This document shows, piece by piece, positions 11,463 to 22,723 of a DNA stretch of 64,000 nucleotides (positions are counted from its first letter, which is position 1; each line of letters opens with the position of its first letter). Position numbers and translations under genes: made by a program. The DNA is from Diorhabda sublineata (Eukaryota; Arthropoda; Insecta; Coleoptera; Chrysomelidae). Location of the stretch: positions 10,674,187 to 10,738,186 of the forward strand of contig NC_079474.1 of NCBI RefSeq assembly GCF_026230105.1. The letters are read 5' to 3'. The notes under the pieces were generated by a model that was given only the letters and a program-made list of their open reading frames with translations, did not search any database and was not told the DNA's origin.

Positions 11463-11683
11463 CTGTAAATATCCTCCTTCGCAATGCGTGGCGTTGAGCA
11501 AATTTCCTATTTTGAACTTGTTAAACTTTATCCTTAGTATCCAGTCCTTGGGCGTACCACGGAACGATCTAAATCGGTACCAGCACGTCATCGGTTTACC
11601 GAAATTACCTTCCGTCACCTCCGGACTGGAAACGTCTTCGTAAATTTCGACTGTCTTATTACATTGGTCTTTTTTAACATCGC
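11463..11683 (-). CDS. Internal exon encoding part of a CUB domain
   Basis: The 221-nt minus-strand exon is flanked by GTTTCAG upstream and a GTACGT donor downstream. It enters with two bases of a split codon and leaves in phase 0. The 73 codons include GNFGKPMTCWYRFRSFRGTP, then DWILRIKFNKFKIG and HCEGGYLQ. Paired cysteines, the CWYRF strand and the C.GGYL.. strand are typical of CUB domains. The sequence is noticeably GC-richer than its surroundings. From memory it resembles insect SOL-1/Neto-like receptor auxiliary proteins with extracellular CUB domains, but that assignment is tentative. No neighbouring exon could be identified, which implies very long introns. Confidence 0.7.
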
Positions 11684-13247
11684 CTGAAACGAAATTCGTA
11701 TTCTAAATTTGTATGAAAGAAAAAATCATTTACCTAACCTAAAACTTCATTAAAAACTTTATTCTTATCCCACTAAATTCGTTCAAATATATTTATTTAC
11801 AAGAAGTAATTCGTTCAACGGAAAAATAGATGTAATCCTGGATTGTGAAGGTCCTGACACATCCTGGGCAATTTTAATCCTTATAGGATGGGTAGCGGAT
11901 CTAATTGTCACTAAAATCGCGGTAAACCCAGCTTCGTAGTGAAGACCAGCTTGGACAAATTGAGAGGATTTTCCCAAAATATCTTTATTCCTGCTCTATT
12001 CAAATTAAAAGTATGTAATATCCTGATGCCGATATAAATATTGATATTTATAAATAAATAAATACTTTTTTATGCTTTTGGGGCATTATGTAAATACCGA
12101 TTTAATAAATATATCATAATCCTTACGTCTCTTCTTTATATAATGGATTTATTGCGAAAAGAAAGGAAACAAATCCTCTGTATTGATTTTTCAGCTTTTT
12201 GTTCGGTTTGTGCTTTTCTCGACGTAACGGAAAGCAAATAAAACGAACGCACCATTTCGTTTTTGACATATAAATGTACATTTTTATCCTTTGCTGCAAA
12301 ATTCTGAGTCGATTACATTTTATGTGGGTGATTTTTCAAAATTTTTTTTGTTAAACGAAGCTAACGTTATATATTTTGAGATCCAGTACTTTCAAAACCA
12401 AAACTTCGAAAATCTTGATAGGATGCTTTCGCAAAATTGATCCCTTAAGGTTAAAGATATTGAAGATGTTTATGTAAAGTTGAAATCACTGCAGATCCAA
12501 CACCAAGAGTTCCCTCAATCGCTTTTCCGATATCGGTCATGCTTTATTAGCGAAACATTCTCTAGGAAAGGACTTTTATCACCAAAATGTGCGCTGTTAC
12601 TTTGATGATCGATTAAATTAACCCTAAATCATTATCTAAGTGAATCAACAACTGATTAAACCGCTGACTATTTACTGTGGAAATGCACAAGAAGAAAAAA
12701 CAGACCAATTCGAACGGGAGATGAATCTTGAGCCACGTGATGAATAACAAATGGTAAAGACCGGAAAAAAATGGAGCTCACCATACCTGAAGAGGTGCAA
12801 ATACCATATATCAAATAAAAATAGCATTAATCCCAAGAAAATTCCGAGATACTACCTAATAATAGAAAAAATATTGCAACATTTACCAAAAAAGACGTAA
12901 AGCGTCTGGTTGATTAGATTAAATAAATAATGTCTGAAAATCTTGACATTAGGTGCATTATTTCCTTATTTTTTAAATCAAATGGCATTGAGACTGGATG
13001 AATTTTCGGAAATTATGTGAAGAAACATTTAAATGGCAATTTTATTACAGGAAATGTTATAAAGCACAAAAAATTGACTTGTAAAACACGCAACAACTTC
13101 AATTTTATTAAAGAAACAAATTTTTCTATTACCGTCCATAAAGTACGTACTACAAACACATTTTCGAGTGCGTAAAAGCTTACTGTACGCACTAGTATGT
13201 AAAGAAACGTACTTTAACAGGTGGTGCGTATAAAACGTATTATTAAG
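11684..13247. other. Probably intronic or intergenic; one unassigned minus frame
   Basis: A minus-strand frame of about 70 codons (around 11998-11783) reads QFVQAGLHYEAGFTAILV and DVSGPSQSRITSIFPL, with no ATG start and no splice sites I trust. Its composition is protein-like, but I do not recognise it. The rest, to 13247, is AT-rich without coding or repeat signal. Confidence 0.35.
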
Positions 13248-13321
13248 GTCTCCGAAGTTTAGTGGCTATTGTACAAGGATCACATGCGGGAGGTCCCAGG
13301 TTCAAGTCGTCCTCATACCGG
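13248..13321 (+). repeat. tRNA-Val-like sequence (pseudogene or SINE head)
   Basis: The sequence aligns along its whole length with a eukaryotic tRNA-Val: GTCTCCG at the acceptor position, AGTTTAGTGGCTAT as A box (13256-13269), a loop with CAC at the anticodon position, and GGTTCAAGTC as B box (13299-13308). The T-arm and acceptor stems no longer pair properly, so it is not a functional tRNA. A tRNA-derived SINE head or a tRNA pseudogene are the alternatives; no other copy was found in the window. Confidence 0.55.
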
Positions 13322-13854
13322 TTTTCATTTTTCTACTTTTGAAGTAATAATTATTTTGAGGTGGCATTTATAAATGACGAAGACTTGACGAATTTACGTC
13401 TGTTGTTTTCTTAATTTGCTCTAGTCTTGATTGAAATGTTCTATATATATAAATTATTTGCTGTTCGTTGTTCTCGCTAAAAATCGACAACGGCTGGACC
13501 GAATAACAATTTTTTTCCTTGATGGTTTGTCGCAAATTAAATTTCTGAGCGCAACCATAATATTTGACATTTTACAACCAACTAATATGTCGATCCACTT
13601 TCTATGTGGATGGATACCTCAGACAAAGAGTGTATCCTTCTTCTTCTTCTTTGTGAGTGACAATTACCGCTACGTGCGCGAAAACTTTTCTCAATTGATT
13701 AATTACAATTTACGATACCGAGGAGAAGACCTGACTTAGGTCGTCGCAGTCAATCAGTGCGAAGAGCTACCTCACGCGCTAACCGCATTGATAACTAAAG
13801 AGAGACAGATCAAGAAAATAGTCGAATTGCGAACAATCATAAAGGGAAAATAGA

Positions 13855-14332
13855 AAGGATGTCTCGATCCCGCGTATACCGATGATTTACCACTCGAACA
13901 TTTAGAATTTCCGGTACGTTTGGCCATTGCAATGACCATAAATAAATCGCAAGGCCAATCATTGGAACTTTGCGAAATGAACTTTGAGATCTACTTCGCG
14001 TGTTCGCGCGTCTAAAAGCCGTCATTTTTGTTTATTTACGCACCACAAAGCAAAACGAAAAATATGGTTTGTCAGAAAGCTTTTAATTCATTAACAGACT
14101 GTATCATAACCATGTATGTCTGTCAATGTTAAATTGAAACTTTATAAATAGCAAGTATTCCAGGAAAACTCTGTTTTGTGAGTAAGCGACATCAAAATAA
14201 TAATAAAACTTTATCCATTCATTCATTTTAATTAGAAAAGGATTCCTTTCATTTTGTTTCAAGCATATTTCATAAAAATTTAGGTTTCTTATTTATTGAA
14301 TGAGGCAGTACGAAGTCTTCCGGGTTAGCTAG
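13855..14332 (+). mobile_element. Helitron remnant: helicase C-terminus and 3' end
   Basis: From about 13890 the plus strand encodes EFPVRLAIAMTINKSQGQSL-like text (read LAIAMTINKSQGQSLE), which is the last helicase motif of the Rep/Pif1-type Helitron protein. After a short deletion SRV and then APQSKTKNMVCQKAFN follow in another frame, the normal C-terminus of that protein. The element ends with ACGAAGTCTTCCGGGTTAG and CTAG at 14329-14332, a Helitron 3' terminus. The Rep domain and 5' end are not visible. The upstream text at 13430-13740 may belong to the same copy. Confidence 0.75.
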
Positions 14333-15514
14333 TAAATATATAATATATTTCATATAGAAAATTACCATTTAACTTCTGTATTTTGATCAAATTTTCGTAT
14401 AAGTAAAAAAATATTGGATGCAATACGTGTGTAAAGGCCTTTTTACGACTTATATGATTGTTAATAATCGTCCAAAAAAGACTATTTTACACACTTTTTA
14501 CATAATTAACTATATAAGTTGAAATGATATGTTTAAGTGAATAATAACAAAAAATTACAGTGTAATTTTTATTCGATCGAGTAAATAACTTGTATTATGG
14601 AGGAATTTGCACCTTGTTCAACATCTCGAAAGTTATTTCAAACCTTCCCTTCGCTACGTTTTGGTTTTATTCATGTTCATGAATGAAATTTTTTCGGTAA
14701 AGGCACCGAGGGCGCGGATATCGAAAGCGGAAAATATGATTTGAAAGGCAATAGGGGGTAGAGCAATATCTTAGAAGAGGTTCCTCAACAATGAACATTC
14801 ATTATATTATGATTAGCGTCGTATTTTTGAATTGTATGGTTCTAATTAATGTATTCCATTGTTGGTTTGATGAGGTATAAATCTCTTTAATTGGTAATTT
14901 GTCACAGATTTTAATTGGAATATATAATCGAATCAAATTTCGCAGTGAATTTTACATAATATAATTATTATTTTATTGAAAATATCCTTCATTTATCATA
15001 GAAATTTTTGATTAGTCAAACCTTTGTTTTCTACACTTTTTCACTCATTGGATCTCTAGTTTAATACATCGCACCCCTATTCCAATAGTGCCATGAGCTC
15101 ATAAATGCTAATTTTCTGGATCAGTTAATTCGATACTTGAGCGTACCAAATTTGGTACGCGTTGAAAAAATTATTTTTGAATGATATGGTATTACTGTTT
15201 ATGTTAATTTCATTCAAACTTGTTGAATTAGGAGTTTCGACGAATAAAACGAAAATACCAAACCCAAAAATGTTTAAACTAAAACTCACCCACAAAAAGT
15301 TGTGTTCAAACTTAGGTAAATCTCCATTTGATGTAAGAAAGAACAACATCAAGAAAACAAAATGCCATCAAGAACAAAACGAAGTCTCGCAACTCAATTC
15401 TCCTACCGTACAAAGTTATGAGATCCATGTAATGCCAAGTCGGTTAATTAATTCAGTTCCAACTCAAGGGACCTTCTGTATGTTATTATGTAACTAGCTA
15501 CTCTAACAACGGTA
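14333..15514. other. No confirmed gene; possible signal-peptide exon
   Basis: At 14791 ATG begins a 29-codon frame MNIHYIMISVVFLNCMVLIN that continues HCWFDE and meets GATGAG|GTATAA. A hydrophobic N-terminus and a donor-like site make it a weak first-exon candidate. The open frame at 15162-15497 has no recognisable content. Confidence 0.2.
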
Positions 15515-16345
15515 ATTTTGTACTTTCGCGATCCCCTCGATTTTGGCTATAGAAAATCGAAAAATCCTACGATTTCGATAATTTTTTTTAAATATTCGTT
15601 TTTACAGCGGATTTATGGGAAAAAAAATATGGAAAAATCTCACCTGGAGATTTCATATAGTTTTATGACTTTAAATGTTACCATAAACGCACTTCTTATA
15701 TTATAATCGTTCATAACTTTTTTACAAAGCATCAAACGCGGTTCATACATTTTTTTTGTTAATCTACACAAAAAAAAACGAACATATAAAAAAAAATTGA
15801 AAAATTTCAACCTAACTGTCAACCTTAATAAGATACCATTTTTTTAATGGTGAAAATTTTTAGGTTTTCAAAGTTAACTTTTAATATTGTACACTTGATT
15901 ATAATAAGCGATTTCAACAATGTTTTTGTTTAAATAACTTTATTGATTACTCAATAAAAAAGGTACAAACGATTAAATGTGAGAAAAGGTCAATTTTAAG
16001 AGAAAATGTCAGTATTTTTAATTGTAAAAACATGATAAATCAATATTTTTGTATAAATTTTTTTCAATTTGTTCGTTTTTTTGTGCAGATTATGAAAAAA
16101 TATACAACAACTTCATTTGATTATTTGGAAAAAGGTTATCAACAATTATATATGAATGAGCTCATTTTCAAAAAAATTTAATGCGCTGAAACCAATATAT
16201 ATTTCCATTTTTTTATTCCCATAATTTTTTTTGTAAATCCGCCGTGAAAACGAAGAATTTAAAATAAAAATCATTGAAATCGGATGATTTTTCGATTTTC
16301 TAGAGCCAAAAAACGAGGGGACCGCGAAAGTATGAAATTACTTCT
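15515..16345. mobile_element. Foldback element, second family
   Basis: The left arm from about 15520 (ACTTTCGCGATCCCCTCG, then AGAAAATCGAAAAATC and AGCGGATTTA) is mirrored by the right arm ending near 16340 (CGAGGGGACCGCGAAAGT). Pairing continues inside, with ACACAAAAAAAAACGAACAT near 15767 matching GTTCGTTTTTTTGTGC near 16071. The arms are about 130 bases of strong match plus weaker inner pairing. No coding frame is present. It shows no similarity to the 410-1920 family. Confidence 0.7.
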
Positions 16346-16519
16346 TAAAGTGACCACATTAATATTAAAAATCTTCCGTATTCAAATAAAATAGATTGAT
16401 TTGGCCATTAGATTAAAACACGATGCCATCAAAAACAAAAATTGTAAAAAAAACCTCCCAACTTAGAAAATATTGAGCAACATGAAACGAGGATTTCAAA
16501 TTAGAATTACTTCTGTACT

Positions 16520-16700
16520 GTTATCTAGATATTTTTGGATAGCTAAGTTTCTTTCCCCATCAACTTAATGCATTCAGTAACCCACCATATGGTAGGTTTC
16601 CTCTTTCCACTACTCTTTCCCTTTTTCCTTGGTACATAAGCTTCTATGGCTTCTATAATAATTTTAATTATATTTCCATACATTACACGGATTATCTGGT
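16520..16700 (-). mobile_element. LINE remnant between endonuclease and RT regions
   Basis: The minus strand reads IIKIIIEAIEAYVPRKKGKS, then SGKRKPTIWWVTECIKLM. This matches the linker of Jockey-type non-LTR pol proteins, where IP.K....... is followed by (P)WW..EC. No adjacent RT or endonuclease block is intact. Confidence 0.5.
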
Positions 16701-17029
16701 TTATCATATTTTCCTGTTAGCAAGTTATAATATCTACTCCCGTCTGCTAATTTGAAGTTAAACGATTCCTTTATGGGTGTTTAACGTATAGTATATATCA
16801 TAGTTGTTCACCCTAGGTAAATCATTATTTTTTGTAAATTCTATTACTATCTGTAGGTAAAGTTGTCCAATAACAGCTAAATCCCATACCTTCTGTGCAA
16901 AAAGTAAGGTCGGTTAAGCCTCTATTTTGTCCTGGAAGGATAATCCTTGTGTCTATCATTATTTCCTCATGCTAAATGTCTTGAGAAATATAGAAACACC
17001 CTGTATAATCCTAATATTATGTTTGGTGG

Positions 17030-18990
17030 AGATTTTGTTTCTATATTTGACCGACAACTCTCTACCACAGAGAGATCTCAATAAATGATTCATTTTCATA
17101 TAGGAATACGAACCCTTACGGGGCCTAGTTGCTGAGATATAGGGTGTTAAAAATTTTAAATCACAAATTTGCCATAATTCAAGAACGACTTTTTTTTCTA
17201 AATAAAGTGATCAATATGCACCTTAATGAAGTAATTTTTTGATATAAACAAACTTTGGAAAAATTTAACCAGTGTCGCGCTATCAGGGTTAGTTGTCACT
17301 TTTATCCCCCTAATTGATTATTCATTTATTTCGTATAATGATTAAGCGTATGTAGTTCAAAACAAATAAAAATTATTAATAATCTCAATTTCAAACGAAA
17401 ATATATCACAACAATAACAAAATTGGCAATGAAAATGAAAATAATAATAGGACAAATTAAATTTAAACAACACTGTATTACAACAATAATAAAATTGACA
17501 TAGTTACAGTAGTTGTCAAACTGTTGGCCTCTCACTTCAATACACTCATTACACCGTTTTGTCATTGAAAAACGTGTCCTTGAGAATAAATCTGGACGAG
17601 ATTGAATGATTTCTGCCGCAGCTTGATTTTTAGCTATTGGATCTTGTTCAGATTGGTGATTGTTTCGTACACTGAAGACTTCATACAGCCCTATATAAAA
17701 AAAATCGGTAGGATTAAGTCTGGTGATCTTTGAGGCCAGCAATTGGATCCACCCCGACTAATCCATTTTTCTCTAAGACTTCTGTTTAAGTAATTTCTTG
17801 CCGCTGCAGCAAAATGAACAGATGCCCCATCGTGTTGAAACCACTTGTGTTGTCTAATATTTAACGGTACATTCTCCAACAATTCGTCCAGCATTTCTTC
17901 CAGAAAGTGCGTATAAATTGCCCCATTTAATTTATTTGGTAAAATGTAAGGCCGGATTAAGCAAATCTCAAACCGTACCCACCCACACATTAACCGAATA
18001 TGCTGAAATCCCCTTTCACAAACAAAGTGCGGATTTTCTTCATCCCAAACGTGACTATTTCTAGAGTTGAAAATTCCTTTCCCAGTAAATCTAGCCTCGT
18101 TGGTAAGCAACACATATTTTGGCAAATTTCGATTTTCACGACACTTTTGTAAATACCAAATTTAAAATTCCATACGCACCTGAAAATCTCTAGGTTCTTA
18201 TACTTGAACACTGGCTTGTTCTTTCAAAACTTTCCATACAATAGAATGGTCCACTCTTAAAGCGCGAGCTACAGTTCGAGTACTTAAACATGGCCTTTCA
18301 AAAATATTATTCCAGATGCATAGTCCTTGTTGTACGTTGCTTTCCAGTATTATTTCTTTTAATTAACAAGCTTCCTTCTTTCTATACTTGCAAATGTTGA
18401 ATGATGTGGAATTGGACGATTCCGAAATCTTTGTTAGTATAAACGATCTGCCATTATACCATTTTTTCGAGTTTCCCCGTAAATCATTAACATATCGGTC
18501 AAAATTCATTTTATAACAGCAAAATGTAAAGACTAATTTGAAATTCTATTTTTTAATATACCAAAATCGTGTCAAATACACGTGCCTACTAGATTATAAT
18601 TTAGAAATATTGAGTAGTTTTAATTACCTGCAGACATCCAACACCGTTCATTTTAGCTCCATAAAACAAAATTAAAAAAATAATTTGCTCCAGTGGCGTA
18701 AAAAATAGGGGGATAAAAGTGACAACTAACCCTGACAGCGCGCTATTGGTTAAATTTTTCCAAAGTTTGTTTGTGTCAAAATATTACTTTGTTAAGTCAC
18801 ACATTGGTCACCAAATTTGAAAAAAAACTTCAAAGTCGTTCTTGATTTATGGCAAATTTTTGATTTTTATTTAAAATTTGGAACACCCTATATCTCAGCA
18901 ATCAGGCCCCTTAAAGGTTGGTATTCCTATATCAAAATGAGATCTCTATGTGGTAAAGCGTTGTCGGTCGAATATTGAAACACCCTGTAT
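17030..18990 (-). mobile_element. IS630/Tc1-mariner element with long inverted repeats
   Basis: Left (17030-17310) and right (18690-18990) ends are inverted copies over about 280-300 bases: CGACAACTCTCTACCAC / GTGGTAAAGCGTTGTCG, TGCTGAGATATAGGGTG / CACCCTATATCTCAGCA, and AGTTGTCACTTTTATCCCCC with its mirror. The right end finishes in AAACACCCTGTATATA; the left outermost bases have diverged. The interior is one minus-strand transposase pseudogene. This is the most complete DNA transposon in the window. Confidence 0.85.
17326..18509 (-). pseudogene. Transposase of the IS630-type element (DD41D-like)
   Basis: Reading from ATG at 18509, the N-terminal part is an HTH-like region in broken frames (RALRVDHSIVWKVLK is readable near 18260-18220). 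The core frame 18125-17691 has VLLTNEARF, FNSRNSHVWDEENPHF, WFQHDGASVHF and KWISRGG. A one-base frameshift near 17715 moves to the frame with NPTDFFYIGLYEVF and, later, RCNECIEVRGQQFDNY. The first catalytic Asp (normally TDEA) is Asn at 18101-18099. The second is near 17831 and the third near 17706, about 41 residues apart, as in the DD41D group. The Asp-to-Asn change and the frameshift mean it is inactive. Confidence 0.8.
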
Positions 18991-20269
18991 ATATTGATTA
19001 TTAGAACTTACTTTATTGATATAGCTTGAATAATTGTATCGTAAGGTTTATTTGAAATATCTGAATTGAGGACTTCTTTTTGCGATAATGGCAATGCCAT
19101 TGTGAGCTTCTGAGGAATCTATCCTAGAATTGAGAATAGCTACCTTGGGATCTATATGGTGCAGTAGATAGATATAATTATTTGAATTTATGCAACGTAC
19201 GTTCTATTGTAATAATTTGAATTTTGAAAACAAGCTGTGATCTACAAGGATGTCACTGAGAAGTTACCACACAACTTCTGTGAAGGTGCTTCCTCCTCGA
19301 TTTATTTCTCAAATATAGCCAAGTCTGATAAATAAATAGATACGATTTGGAAATCACACTGGCTTCAAATAAAGATAAAAAGTCGTTCTATTTGCTTGCG
19401 TCAATCTGTGGTTTAGTTGTATACGTCGGTATCAGAACTAAATTAAAGTCATTTTTTCTTTCTCCTCTTCTTAAAACCATCTTTTGGAAATCTTAGCTTG
19501 CTTCTCGTATCTCACGACTTTTATATTTGAAGATAAAACTTGTATTCCATTCAGTCTCTATCAAAGTTGTTGCGGATCTGCTTATGTTATAAAAATCAGT
19601 GTGCGTTATGGCACTACAGCTTTGATTTATGTACCATCTCTCGAAGAAATGAGTTTACATACTAGCTTATGGCACTGTTTACGGTGCATACAGTCTCTAA
19701 TAACTCATTGTGATAATTAAACTTGGCGCCTCACGCGGAATCTGTTTATTATTAATAATATGGCACTATTAAATCCTGTGAACATCATCTTCAAGGATAC
19801 ATTGGTGGGAGGGGGTCAATTTTGAATTTTTTTAACACATGACACTTTTCAAATAGGATATATTCTGTCTTGATTTATCAAATACATTATTAGTCATTAG
19901 AAAATAATTTGATTTATTATTTTATAGAAACCTCGTGTAATATAAGGATAATTCAATGATAAATGACTCAATTTGGAAGTGTTATAAAGAAAAGACACAT
20001 TATCATTGAAAAATTGCACACATTTTTTATTTATACGATAAATAATACAACAAATACATACATACTTTTCATTAACATAAAGATATTAAATAAATGATTT
20101 ATTATTAAAGTAAAAATGATTACAAAAACGCAAAACAAAATATTGTATCATATATAATTTATGTCAATACTTCTCTGTAAACCAAATTAGTTGTTTTGCC
20201 ATCTTTTGCTAAAATAACTAAAATAACTTGATTGTCATAGCAAAACAGACTCTAATAGGGAATTGCATT
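18991..20269. other. No gene recognised
   Basis: The frame at 19484-19720 has no recognisable content. Text around 19220-19460, with AATAAA and a GC-richer tail, might be a solo LTR or 3' UTR, but nothing confirms it. Confidence 0.35.
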
Positions 20270-20900
20270 CTTTTAAATTGAAAGGGGTAGTCTGAAAGTA
20301 TAAGGGGTATGTGTGGTATAAAGACTGATTCTCCTCTGGCACGTCCGGTTATAATTGAAGCCTCGAGTGAGAGATATTTTTATGAAACAAAATTATCATA
20401 ATTTCTGGAAACGGTCTTCTTCACATTATGAAAAAATCATATATCTATGCAGAATTGGTTGCGTAAAACGATGGAAACCCAATTTTATATCTAACCCTTT
20501 TTAAAAAAATTAAAAAAGAAATTTCGTCATGAAGAATTGCTAAATATATGGTTCCGTAACAAAAATTTTTGTTCAACTCTTTGAACCCTTTCCAAGTCGA
20601 ATTTTGAAAATCGCAGATGGTTTTTAGCTATTTGTACGAATGTTTTAGTTTCAATTAGCGGCCGAGAAAAACGAAAAAATCGAATCTGCAAACATATCCC
20701 GATTTACCCCTTTAAAATCGAAATTCTGCAAAATTCTTTCTTAGCGCACCTCTACACACCGATACGAACATACCCCCTCAAAATTCCATGTCTCTATCTT
20801 TAATAGCCTTGGCTGGGCGTTGATGAGTGAATGAATCAGTCAGTCAGGACATCCTCTTTTATAGACAGATTCTTTATCTCATTTCATCCATTCTCATATA
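20270..20900. repeat. Probable dispersed repeat with GAGTGA/CAGTCAGT tract
   Basis: The block ends in CTTGGCTGGGCGTTGATGAG followed by TGAATGAATCAGTCAGTCAG and a short AT-rich tail. This style of tract is familiar from dispersed insect repeats. There is no second copy in this window, so the call rests on general recognition only. Confidence 0.3.
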
Positions 20901-21289
20901 GTTTTCTAATAATGTTAATCCGCGTTTTCTACATACTCTTTGTACCTGTAAATTATTGTTTGATAGATTCCCTTAAGAGAATTCTTATCCTCAATTTCCC
21001 ATACACTTTTACAATTCTGCTCCTTCCATAACTCCTAGAAACTTTTATCGAATCTGATGCATTTTTTTCTTGACAATAATTTTAGAGGCATCAGAATTTA
21101 TTAATCCTTCGTCAAACATCTTTTATATCACACAGTTCAATACTTTCATCCCGTTAAATCTTTATCAACTCCACTATCTTATATCCTTAAATCGACTCTA
21201 TCTTTTTAGATATAAAACTTTTATGCCAAGTTATTTTTCAATCTTACTTCAGTTAAATAACTTCCGAAAGTTTAACTTATATGAGACTC

Positions 21290-21620
21290 ATATAGTTTTG
21301 ACACTTTTAGGAATCGGAAATCAATTTTTCGATCGTATTATAAGGTCGTGTAGGCTTGTCCATTGTCTAATATTTCGCACCGAAGAAGTTTGTCATATTT
21401 CCATACCTCTTGATCTTGCCCTAAATTAACAGGAATTGATATTTCGTATGTACTCTAAATATGCTGATTTCCTTCTTCTAATCTAATTTTTTGTGTATTT
21501 TTCTAATTTGTACTTCTACTTTATGAGCCCGAAAAGTTATTAACGATCAAGACCGTGTCACCAGCATATCTTATATTGAAAATCCGCACTTCATAAAACT
21601 CAACTCCTCCGAAGCCTCAT
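21290..21620 (-). mobile_element. LINE reverse transcriptase remnant (mutated YADD)
   Basis: On the minus strand near 21580-21540 the text reads NIRYAGDTVLIVNN, equivalent to the NIRYADDTVLI catalytic motif of many insect non-LTR elements with one catalytic Asp changed to Gly. Further downstream on that strand QWTSLHDLI appears near 21350, like the (R)QWT... C-terminal tail of the same type. The intervening part is deleted. Confidence 0.5.
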
Positions 21621-22723
21621 GAAAACTAAATTAAACAGGAGTGAAGTTTTTATTGGTAATTACACGTATAATTATTTATTTTTACTTGCGCTGTTTGGTT
21701 GTATTATAAATTTTAAATGCATCGAATGTCCTTCGTATAACATAAAAGTATGTGTATAAAATCTCTGAACTCTAATTAAATCGACGTCTTAAGTTTGTTA
21801 AGTTGGCGTAATAAAACAAATCTCGCGCTCTTTTCACCCAATAAAATAATTAAACGCGACATCAAGTAGTCAGAAACAGTAGAGCCGCGAGCAGATCCGA
21901 GGTGGCTTAGACACTTCATATAACCCTTTGTTAAATAGTCAAGGCACTCTTGATTCATAGGAAGTTTGTAATGAGCACTTGGCGAATATAATAATTGCAA
22001 ACATTTACCATTTTACGTCCTAATAATTCAGTGATGGATTTATGAGATGGAAAAGAGAGAAGATACTGAATAATTTTATATAATGAAGTTTCTTTTCCTT
22101 TATAAATATGAAATTTAATGACGAAACATCTAATATCTTATGATAGTCTAAATTTAGTTTTGTACACGAAAAGAAAAATTACCTCAACTATTTAGAAAAG
22201 CAGTATATTAATCTAATTTTTTTTTCATATTTATTTATTTCCAAGACGACGATATTTCTTTCATTACAAAGACCTTTCTACACACACACAAAAAAAAAGA
22301 AGAAGAAACCGTATATAAATCAAACACTTGTGTGCTAGATTGCCCGTCTTACATGTTTTTTTGTGGCGACGATCTTTCTTTCGAATAAAAAAGAAACCAT
22401 TATTTTTTTGCTTGAACTTTTGACGCGAACCTGTCTGGCTATAAAATCACGAGGATTCACAAATTTTATCAAATAAATACCATCATTTATTCCGTTGAAA
22501 ATAAAGACTGCGATGTCTTTAATAACAGTAGACCGAAAATTCAAATTATTTGATCACAATAATTGGATTAAAATAGACTATTTCCTTCGAAAAATTTAAG
22601 CCAACCAAAAAGCTGTAATATTTTATGTTTACCTAGCAACGATCAAATTTCAGCGATAATACTGCACTAGTGCCAAATTTTCGTCTAGGATTAATAAACA
22701 TCATTTGGTTTTAATTTTATATT
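21621..22723. other. No gene recognised; two unassigned minus frames
   Basis: Minus-strand frames at 22000-21776 (KGYMKCLSHLGSARGSTVSD) and 22544-22335 (NGINDGIYLIKFVNPRDFIA) look moderately protein-like but have no recognised family, no start context and no clear splice sites. Confidence 0.25.

Noticed and set aside
22335..22544. 69-codon minus frame near the Crypton
   Set aside because: Not in register with the recombinase, no motif, and 180 bases beyond its stop; probably chance.
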